A stretch of DNA of 39,816 nt from Candidatus Woesearchaeota archaeon (lineage in GTDB: Archaea > Nanobdellota > Nanobdellia > SCGC-AAA011-G17 > ARS1403): contig JAGVZI010000008.1 in assembly GCA_018302705.1 (NCBI GenBank), positions 1 to 39,816 on the forward strand, read 5' to 3'. The position numbers and the translations under genes are program-made. Below the pieces are notes generated by a model, which made no database searches, had not been told where the DNA came from, and saw only the letters and a program-made list of their open reading frames with translations. Of this stretch, positions 17,617 to 24,392 are shown in pieces; positions within the stretch are counted from its first letter, which is position 1; each line of letters starts with the position of its first letter.

Positions 17617-18564
17617 TCACTGCATCTCTATTGTAACTGGTTTTGATTTTGACCTTATTGGCTCCCTTAATCTTATCAGCCTTTTCTTAGGGCCTGAAAC
17701 AGAGCCTCTTAACAAGATATAGTCTGTTTTAACTAAACCGTATTTATTTAATCCTTGTTTGGGATTTATCTCCTCTGGTTTTGAAGAAATTTTTAATAAT
17801 AACTTGTTGTAGTCTGTCCTTGAATGAAGACCCATCTGCCCTGCATGAGCTACCCTATACATAATATGCTGCTGCGCCTTCCACCCGCCCAACGAACCTG
17901 GGCCACGTTTTGTTTTTTCTGATTTTTTCTTTCTTAGGGTTATGCCGAACCTTTTTACAGGGCCTTGAAAACCTTTCCCTGTTGTTACTGCCTGAACATC
18001 AATGAACTGACCCTCTGTAAAAACATCCCCTACCCTTATTTCCCTGCTTAAAATATCTTTCAGAAAACCCTCTGTTGGATTCGTGATTCCAATTTCAAAT
18101 ATTTCCGGCTTTTTCTTTAGTGACGTAAACTTTGGCTGGGTATAGACTTGGAGTGCTGCCCTATCGAAATTTTCTGGAATTGTCTTCCCATTGTTTTCCT
18201 TGCCCTCATTCTTCTTTGCAAGTCTTATTTTCCTGGATAATTCTTTTTCCAATTGCTGCGCTGTTGGAATCTCAGAAATAATTTTTAATCCATAATCATC
18301 TTGTTGGTAAAAACGGAGAGAAAGAGGCTTTAAAGGAGGGCATTCAATAATTGTTGCCGGGACGGAAATAATCTGGCCTTTTGTTATGGAATTTGTATTG
18401 TCACGAATACTTACTTGCGTCATGCCTGCTTTATAACCTGCAAACCCGAGCAATTTAGCCCCATCTAAGTCAGGCCATGATCTTGTACGAGGATAAATCC
18501 TTTTCGCTCGTTTTCTTGGCCAAAACTGCATGCTTCCGTGTCTTGAATGATGTTTTTTAGCCAT
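17617..18564 (-). CDS. rpl3: Ribosomal protein uL3
   Basis: KKHHSRHGSMQFWPRKRAKRIYPRTRSWP...GKGFQGPVKRFGI...GGWKAQQHIMYRVAHAGQMGLHSRTDYNK. Confidence 0.96.
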   Translation of the reverse strand: MAKKHHSRHGSMQFWPRKRAKRIYPRTRSWPDLDGAKLLGFAGYKAGMTQVSIRDNTNSITKGQIISVPATIIECPPLKPLSLRFYQQDDYGLKIISEIPTAQQLEKELSRKIRLAKKNEGKENNGKTIPENFDRAALQVYTQPKFTSLKKKPEIFEIGITNPTEGFLKDILSREIRVGDVFTEGQFIDVQAVTTGKGFQGPVKRFGITLRKKKSEKTKRGPGSLGGWKAQQHIMYRVAHAGQMGLHSRTDYNKLLLKISSKPEEINPKQGLNKYGLVKTDYILLRGSVSGPKKRLIRLREPIRSKSKPVTIEMQ

Positions 18565-18572
18565 TGCAATAC

Positions 18573-18618
18573 CGCATCCTTTTCAGGATATGCGATTTGT
18601 TTTGTAACTTCCCGTTAC
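18573..18618 (-). promoter_or_regulatory. Structured segment of the uL3/S10-operon 5' leader (two hairpins)
   Basis: GTAAC-GGGAA-GTTAC (18604-18618) and CGCATATCC-TGAAAA-GGATGCG (18573-18594, 2-nt bulge) between a TATA box CTTATAAAT (18708-18716) and the uL3 ATG. Confidence 0.5.
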
Positions 18619-18876
18619 CTCACTGCTAAGAATAAAGCGATAATTTTTTGCCCTTGAACCCCTGAGCAACGCCTATTCTTTTAGGGTAATAAAAATACCA
18701 AATATGGATTTATAAGACTTTTGGTGACGTTATTTTTTTGTGTTATCCTGAAATTATTTCCCAACGACAAATTATTTTGACTTTACCATTGCAAGAACGC
18801 AGTTGATTTCTTCGTAAGTAGTTGAGATGCTGCTTAATCTTTCTTTTATCTCTTTCAGCTTGTCCTCTTTACTTTT

Positions 18877-19629
18877 CTATTGCGGCAGATTTTCTTCTAT
18901 ATAACTCTTTGCCATTTGGAATGAAGGAATATCATCAAACACAAAAGGCCTAAGCTCTTTTTCCCATATACTACTAACAGCAGTTATTTTTTTAACTACA
19001 GCCTTTTTACTGTAATGAATATTGAAAATTTTTAATTTCTTTTCTGCTAATTCTTTATTAAACTTAGTAGTCCTCAATAAATAGAATAAATCAAATACGT
19101 GTCTTGCCTTTTCTTTTGTTAAGATAGCGTGTATTTTTTCAGCAATCATTTCCTCTTTGCTCAGCACCCTTAGTGAAAATGGATTTATGTCAATGTAATC
19201 TGGAGTGTAATTGTGAACTATAAATTTACTAAGAACCTTATTTTTTGTGTTTATGTCAATTCTTAATGCATTATTTGAGGTTATTATGCCTTTACATTCT
19301 AACTTAATCAGCACCGAATCTTTTGTTTCTTTTACCGATTTTATTTTGAAATAGCTATTATAAATGGATTTGCTTATTATTTGATTAATTTCATCCATAT
19401 CCATAGGCTTGAGAAGCGAAAAGTCCAGATCTTCTGAAAATCTCGGCAGCTTATGGATTTTATATAATGCTGTTCCTCCTTTAAATATAAAATTATTTGT
19501 GGTCCTGAATAGACTGGACAGCATAACCTCCTGAAAATAATCTTTTTCTATATACTCTTTATTTGAAAGATTTTTCTTTTTTCCTATCTCTAAAAGCGCT
19601 TCTTTTGTGATCATATTAATATTCTCCAC
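18877..19629 (-). CDS. AbiEii-like nucleotidyltransferase toxin
   Basis: FIFKGGTALYKIHKLPRFSEDLDFSL motif; RVLSKEEMIAEKIHAILTKEKARHVFDLFYLL; overlaps AbiEi-like gene. Confidence 0.85.
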   Translation of the reverse strand: MENINMITKEALLEIGKKKNLSNKEYIEKDYFQEVMLSSLFRTTNNFIFKGGTALYKIHKLPRFSEDLDFSLLKPMDMDEINQIISKSIYNSYFKIKSVKETKDSVLIKLECKGIITSNNALRIDINTKNKVLSKFIVHNYTPDYIDINPFSLRVLSKEEMIAEKIHAILTKEKARHVFDLFYLLRTTKFNKELAEKKLKIFNIHYSKKAVVKKITAVSSIWEKELRPFVFDDIPSFQMAKSYIEENLPQ

Positions 19630-20273
19630 TTTTTGTTTTTTTTGCCTCGCTTTTGCAATGGGTCTAGAGGGATGTATTTGTAGTTTATGTATTTCTTTAA
19701 GCTGTCATAGACGTCGTAACCGTATTTTTCCATTAAATAGCCTGTCCTTTTTATAATGCTACTTTTCTTTATTCTTTTTAAATAACCAACCATTCTTTCT
19801 TCGTTTATTGATTCAAAAGCTTCTTCGAAAACTGATACGGGGATTATACTGAATGAGTCAATTATCGCTTTTTCCGGGTCTGCTATCGGGATTTTAGACT
19901 TTTCATAATATGCTTCTCTGTAGCCGAAAAAATAGCTAGTGTGGAAGAAATTTATTCTTTCCATAAACTTGATTTCCGAAGATCTTTTTGAGGTCATGCA
20001 AAAAACTTCTTTTGGTATCTGGGTTATTAATCTGTAGTAATGCAATGCCGATGCGCTAGAAATATAACTAGGCTTTACTATGAATGTGGAAATTAAAAAT
20101 GGGTCTTTGTTTAATGTATAGAGATTTTTTTTAATCTTGAATATCCCTTTATCCTTTACCATCCTTTTTAAGAATCTTTTACTGTACTGCCTGTTATTAA
20201 TAATTTGATTTACATCAGACAGGGAAAATACGGGTGTTTTGGAGAAATGCTCTTTTATTCTTGTTTCATACAT
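19611..20273 (-). CDS. AbiEi-like antitoxin / transcriptional regulator
   Basis: N-terminal HTH, FKIKKNLYTLNKDPF, PSYISSASALHYYRLITQIP, IPIADPEKAIIDSF; directly upstream of AbiEii gene. Confidence 0.82.
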   Translation of the reverse strand: MYETRIKEHFSKTPVFSLSDVNQIINNRQYSKRFLKRMVKDKGIFKIKKNLYTLNKDPFLISTFIVKPSYISSASALHYYRLITQIPKEVFCMTSKRSSEIKFMERINFFHTSYFFGYREAYYEKSKIPIADPEKAIIDSFSIIPVSVFEEAFESINEERMVGYLKRIKKSSIIKRTGYLMEKYGYDVYDSLKKYINYKYIPLDPLQKRGKKNKKWRILI

Positions 20274-20316
20274 AACTAGGGTATAGATTAGCTTATATTT
20301 AAACCTTTTTGTTGTT

Positions 20317-20340
20317 AAAGTATACCTTTTTGTATACTTT
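20317..20340. promoter_or_regulatory. Palindromic operator upstream of abiEi-like gene
   Basis: AAAGTATAC-cttttt-GTATACTTT, perfect 9-bp arms with 6-nt spacer; minus-strand TATA-like TTTAAATATA just downstream. Confidence 0.65.
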
Positions 20341-20450
20341 CTATGTCAATAAGTTTTATTTAGAGAGATTACTTAGCAAGTTTTTGTACTATCCCTTAAA
20401 GAAAACTTTCACGGAAAGAACTTCCCAGTATATTTAAACCTTAATGAATA

Positions 20451-20828
20451 CTATTTAACTCTCTTGTATAAACTTATTAAAATCAGTGCCAAAACTGCCC
20501 CTAGAAAATCCATTCCTATGTCGAGGAAATCAAAAACTCTTCCTGGAACAAAATACTGATGTATCTCGTCTGTTAGCCCATAAAGCGTTGTAGAAAAAAT
20601 TACCCAAAAATTCGAATTGTTTCTTGAGTAATTTGCTGCCCTATGGATTGTTAATGCCAACCCCGCGTATATCATAATATGCTGCAGATAAGGTCTTATG
20701 TAAACTTTTTCTGAAAGCAATGCCGATGCCGGAATTATCGGCTGCGATGAAAAATAAAAAATCAGGATTAAATATAAATAAACAGGAAGCCAATATTTTA
20801 GCTGATATTTCAAAAATGCTTTTTTCAT
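20451..20828 (-). CDS. VanZ-like membrane protein
   Basis: FYFSSQP..., YGLTDEIHQYFVPGRVFDFLDIGMDFLGA signature. Confidence 0.85.
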   Translation of the reverse strand: MKKAFLKYQLKYWLPVYLYLILIFYFSSQPIIPASALLSEKVYIRPYLQHIMIYAGLALTIHRAANYSRNNSNFWVIFSTTLYGLTDEIHQYFVPGRVFDFLDIGMDFLGAVLALILISLYKRVK

Positions 20829-20859
20829 AAGATCTAGAGAAGGGGAAAAATTTAAATCC

Positions 20860-21276
20860 TTATTTCATCTTTTTTGTGAGATCAATATTCTGCTTGCACT
20901 TTTCGCATTGAAACCTGACAGCTTCCACGGTTTCTTTTTTCCCTGTTTCCTCGTTGAATCTTTGTATCTTTCTTCTTTTAAAAGATTGCTGTACTTCGCC
21001 TGAATGAGAGCAATGGGGGCAGGTATACCTGATATTAACCGTTAAAGAGTCTTCATATTCCTGCTTCTCTGCTGCATATAAGCATTCTGGACAGACATAT
21101 TTGCCTGCACGGATTTTTACTTTTCCTGTCTTTTCGTCTTTAGGCTTACCCATTAATCTCTTTCCGCATTTTGGGCAGATTTCCCTAAAAACCCAGGCTT
21201 TTATTTTCCCCGTGCCAATAGTGCGATTTGTGAAATATATACATTCGTCCATTGATGCAGGTTCTTTTAATTGCAT
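20860..21276 (-). CDS. Archaeal multi-zinc-ribbon protein
   Basis: Four CxxC knuckles: CPKC, CPEC, CPHC, CEKC. Confidence 0.65.
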   Translation of the reverse strand: MQLKEPASMDECIYFTNRTIGTGKIKAWVFREICPKCGKRLMGKPKDEKTGKVKIRAGKYVCPECLYAAEKQEYEDSLTVNIRYTCPHCSHSGEVQQSFKRRKIQRFNEETGKKETVEAVRFQCEKCKQNIDLTKKMK

Positions 21277-21319
21277 GTAAAAATCTTTAAGATATGGATT
21301 TATAAAACTTTTTCAGTAG

Positions 21320-21754
21320 TCAGTAGAAGCCGTACCAGTAGTTCATGATCCGCCTAATTGTCATATTACTTAGTATGGATGGATCTTCATAACGGTTTCT
21401 ACTTATTAATTTGCATATATCATAGGTCATAAATGTTAGATTGCGCTCGTCTTTGTATTCTAAAACTTTTTCTTTCAATGCCTTTAATTCCCTTTCATTG
21501 GAAACTAAATTCTCTTTATTAGCTTCGATAGCCTCGTTAATCCTCTGGAGACTTTTTTTAAGCCTTGGATAGGTGTCATATCCCGAATATGATGAAAATA
21601 TCCCGTCTCCATATAAAAGCCCTGCTATCTGCTCATAAACCCCTCTCTTTGTCTCTCCTACGCTTTTCTTTACAACTGGCTTTTCTAGTATAAACGGAGG
21701 CATTACCTCTTCTCTTGATTTTAATCCAAGTAATTTTTGAAACATGCTAAACAT
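21320..21754 (-). CDS. Hypothetical protein
   Basis: Open 144-aa frame with coiled-coil-like centre; no family recognised. Confidence 0.55.
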   Translation of the reverse strand: MFSMFQKLLGLKSREEVMPPFILEKPVVKKSVGETKRGVYEQIAGLLYGDGIFSSYSGYDTYPRLKKSLQRINEAIEANKENLVSNERELKALKEKVLEYKDERNLTFMTYDICKLISRNRYEDPSILSNMTIRRIMNYWYGFY

Positions 21755-21805
21755 TTCAAATAAATGAAGAGGTTGTACTTTAAATATTTTATTGGGAGGT
21801 AAAAT

Positions 21806-22036
21806 TCATTTTATTGTATCATTATCGTAGCTTTCCTTGGGCAACCATTCCTGTTTCGCTGCCTCCCCAGTTAGGTCCCGGATATTTTTTCCTACGTTAA
21901 ACAACCACCCTGAAAACTTTTTGGCAAATGAGATCCTGTCCCCGGAATCTTCTTTTACATCTAAATTATTCTGCTTTATTATTATAAATGCCCCTATCAC
22001 CAAGAAAAGGATTATCCCTATTGCTAATTTTTTCAT
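21806..22036 (-). CDS. Small single-TM hypothetical protein
   Basis: N-terminal KKLAIGIILFLVIGAFIII segment. Confidence 0.5.
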   Translation of the reverse strand: MKKLAIGIILFLVIGAFIIIKQNNLDVKEDSGDRISFAKKFSGWLFNVGKNIRDLTGEAAKQEWLPKESYDNDTIK

Positions 22037-22067
22037 ATAAACTTAAAATTAGTCAGTGTATTTAAAA

Positions 22068-23213
22068 TTAGTGTTTGTGCTTTGCTAATTTGAAGTATTC
22101 GTCCAGCATCTTTAGCGATTCTTTCAAGCTTTCCCCAACAATTTTGTAAGACAAACCAAGTATGGATAAGAGATTGTTTAATATTATCGTTGGCCTTGTT
22201 ATAATTTCCTCTGGCTTTGTTCTGTTTATCAACATCTTTGCTTGAAGTGGTATAATCTCTCTCCGCCTTCTTTCCAATTTGAAATGAAGTATTGATAAAA
22301 TAGACTCGCCTTTATTTATTATTGCATCCCTCCTTAAAGAAAATACAACCCCTGGATTTTTTGACTTTATTTTTAGCTCTTGGTTCTCTATTGGATTATA
22401 GATACTTGCTATTAACTGCCCTTTTTTAACAGCCTCTCCAAGTTCAACCTCGATATGCAAAATCCCATGTGTTGGAGCATGATAACCAATTCTTTCATCC
22501 AAAAAAAATTGCCTGACTGGAAGCTTTAAAATCCCGTTTAATAAACCGCTGTAGATTAATATATTTTTCAGCCCGTCCAAAACTTGAGAAATAAACTCTT
22601 CTCTTAAAACTAAAGCGCCACCCACTTCCACAGTTAGTACCGGCGTTTTGTAGGCGTTAAAGGACTCTATTGCCATCATCCCCCTTTCTCCTTCCCTTTG
22701 CAGAATGATCTCTGAGCCAAATGCGTGACTTAATTCTTTAAGATATTTGCACTTATCTTTCTTGAAAATGCGAGTATGCGGCAGGAGAAGATTGGTTCTT
22801 CCGTCGTGTAAATCAATTCCAAAATCGCATTTGCTCACTACACTTTTCATTAAAGTCCTTGCTATCTTATACGAGACAGACCTACCTTTTTTATTAAAGC
22901 AACGATTTAAGTCCTTGTTATCGAATGGGATGAAACGGGATTTTTGTTTAAAGCCCCAAGGATTCAGTATTGGCAAGAAAATAATTGTGCCTTTTAATTT
23001 TTCAGGGGATATCTGTTCTATAAAATGCCTTATCACCTCTATCCCATTAATCTCATCTCCATGCATTCCTGCTGAAATAAAAATTGTTTTTCCCGGCTCT
23101 TCTCCTCTTGCAATTAATACAGGGATTTTCAATCCTTTTTCATGGAAAGTTGCTACTGTTAAACTTCCTTTTTCTATTTTTCCAGAAACTGCCTTGCATG
23201 TTCCTACTCTCAT
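22068..23213 (-). CDS. Succinylglutamate desuccinylase/aspartoacylase-family (M14-like) hydrolase
   Basis: IFISAGMHGDEINGIEVIRHFIEQI, FLPILNPWGFKQKSRFIPFDNKDLNRCF, CDFGIDLHDG, TPVLTVEVGGAL. Confidence 0.88.
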   Translation of the reverse strand: MRVGTCKAVSGKIEKGSLTVATFHEKGLKIPVLIARGEEPGKTIFISAGMHGDEINGIEVIRHFIEQISPEKLKGTIIFLPILNPWGFKQKSRFIPFDNKDLNRCFNKKGRSVSYKIARTLMKSVVSKCDFGIDLHDGRTNLLLPHTRIFKKDKCKYLKELSHAFGSEIILQREGERGMMAIESFNAYKTPVLTVEVGGALVLREEFISQVLDGLKNILIYSGLLNGILKLPVRQFFLDERIGYHAPTHGILHIEVELGEAVKKGQLIASIYNPIENQELKIKSKNPGVVFSLRRDAIINKGESILSILHFKLERRRREIIPLQAKMLINRTKPEEIITRPTIILNNLLSILGLSYKIVGESLKESLKMLDEYFKLAKHKH

Positions 23214-23242
23214 AACCTGTTAGTCTTAAGCAGACATATATA

Positions 23243-23272
23243 AATTTTAGGTAGTTTTTTAAATTGAAATTT
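23243..23272. repeat. 30-bp direct repeat, copy 1
   Basis: AATTTTAGGTAGTTTTTTAAATTGAAATTT, 28/30 identical to 24011-24040. Confidence 0.85.
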
Positions 23273-23300
23273 CTAGAACCGTAGCGAAAGGTTTAAATAT

Positions 23301-23325
23301 AACCGTACATATAACTATACGGGTT
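23301..23325. promoter_or_regulatory. Imperfect dyad upstream of TA-like pair
   Basis: AACCGTA-n10-TACGGGTT immediately downstream of TATA-like GTTTAAATAT (23291-23300). Confidence 0.45.
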
Positions 23326-23329
23326 AAAA

Positions 23330-23596
23330 TTGATAGTAGAATCAATTAGATTAAGAAGAAAAATTAAAGAAAAGATTGAAACAAAACATTCGATAACTTT
23401 AATTGAAATTGAGAAAGTATTATTGGAGAATAACCCTAAATTTAGAAAAGCAAAGGATTGTTTCATTGGGATGGGGTTATGGAAGAGACATTTGACAATC
23501 TTTTTTAATTATAATGCTAAAGTAAAAGAAGCAGGGATAATAACTGCATACCCTTCATCAAAATGGCAAATAAAACTATACAAACAAATGAAATGA
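23330..23596 (+). CDS. Small basic putative toxin, BrnT-like (tentative); TTG start
   Basis: 88 aa; RHLTIFFNYN..KEAGIITAYPSSKWQIKLYKQM C-terminal pattern; overlaps a zinc-finger antitoxin-like gene by 34 nt. Confidence 0.55.
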   Translation: MIVESIRLRRKIKEKIETKHSITLIEIEKVLLENNPKFRKAKDCFIGMGLWKRHLTIFFNYNAKVKEAGIITAYPSSKWQIKLYKQMK

Positions 23597-24012
23597 ACTT
23601 TGAGGATATAAGAGAAGAGGATCTTGGAGGGGAAGTTAAGTTTACATTTTCCAAAGATGCTTTTGGGGATAAAGAGCTGAGTTGTTGGGAATGTAGAGGT
23701 AAAATGGCAAGGGTTAGGACATTAATAGACCTGCCTGATACTGACTTGAAAGCAACAATTGAAATATTTAGATGTGACAAGTGCAATGTGGAATATTTAA
23801 ATGGTGAACAGGCAAAAAAGTACGATAAAGTTTTGATGATTGCTAAAGCATTTTCCAAAAATGGCTTCATGTTTGAAAGATCTTTAAACAGTGACGGGGA
23901 TAATTATTTATTTAGGTTTCCAGCACAATTAACTAAGGGATGGAAGAAGCATCAAAAAGTCGATATTAACCCTTTGTCAGCAACAGATTTCTTTGTGAGT
24001 GTTAAAGAATAA
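23563..24012 (+). CDS. YgiT/MqsA-type zinc-finger antitoxin-like protein with AbrB-like C-terminus
   Basis: CWEC...CDKC with YLNGEQAKKYDKV; C-terminal FERSLNSDGDNYLFRFPAQLTKGWKKHQKVDINPLSATDFFVSVKE looks swapped-hairpin-like. Confidence 0.6.
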   Translation: MANKTIQTNEMNFEDIREEDLGGEVKFTFSKDAFGDKELSCWECRGKMARVRTLIDLPDTDLKATIEIFRCDKCNVEYLNGEQAKKYDKVLMIAKAFSKNGFMFERSLNSDGDNYLFRFPAQLTKGWKKHQKVDINPLSATDFFVSVKE

Positions 24013-24040
24013 TTTTAGGTAGGTTTTTAAGTTGAAATTT
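24011..24040. repeat. 30-bp direct repeat, copy 2
   Basis: AATTTTAGGTAGGTTTTTAAGTTGAAATTT; overlaps antitoxin stop codon and lies just upstream of tRNA-Gln. Confidence 0.85.
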
Positions 24041-24055
24041 TTTATTTTATATTAT

Positions 24056-24154
24056 AGCCCCGTGGTCCAGCGGTCAAATTAATCTTGCAAAGATTAAGAC
24101 CATAGATACGGCCCTCTGGAGGCTGTGACCCAGGTTCGAATCCTGGCGGGGCTA
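24056..24154 (+). tRNA. tRNA-Gln(CTG) with 26-nt D-loop intron (24078-24103)
   Basis: Mature AGCCCCG TG GTCC AGCGGTCAA AGAT A CGGCC CTCTGGA GGCTG TGAC CCAGG TTCGAAT CCTGG CGGGGCT A (73 nt). BHB: GGTC-AAA-TTAATCTT/AAGATTAA-GACC-ATA. Confidence 0.88.
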
Positions 24155-24156
24155 TC

Positions 24157-24243
24157 GGGCTCGTGGTCTAGTGGCTATGAGGAAAACTAGCAAACACTGC
24201 TCTCACTCAGCAGAGATCGGGAGTTCGAATCTCCTCGGGCCCA
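24157..24243 (+). tRNA. tRNA-Val(CAC) with 14-nt D-arm intron (24180-24193)
   Basis: Mature GGGCTCG TG GTCT AGTGGCTA TGAC A CTGCT CTCACTC AGCAG AGATC GGGAG TTCGAAT CTCCT CGGGCCC A (73 nt). AGTG/CACT outer helix, GCTA/TAGC central helix, bulges TGA and AAA. Confidence 0.88.
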
Positions 24244-24245
24244 TT

Positions 24246-24353
24246 GCGCCAATAGTACAGTGGTTAGTATAGGGCCTTCCCAATAAGCTTCTAAGAAAAG
24301 CTTGAGAAAAAAGGAAAGAGGCTCTGACCGGGGTTCAAATCCCCGTTGGCGCA
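24246..24353 (+). tRNA. tRNA-Gly(CCC) with 36-nt intron at canonical 37/38 (24283-24318)
   Basis: Mature GCGCCAA TA GTAC AGTGGTTA GTAT A GGGCC TTCCCAA GGCTC TGAC CGGGG TTCAAAT CCCCG TTGGCGC A (72 nt). BHB central helix TTCC/GGAA, bulges CAA and AGA. Confidence 0.9.
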
Positions 24354-24392
24354 TTCAAAAGTTTTTAAAAGTATAAAACTTAGCTATAATCA

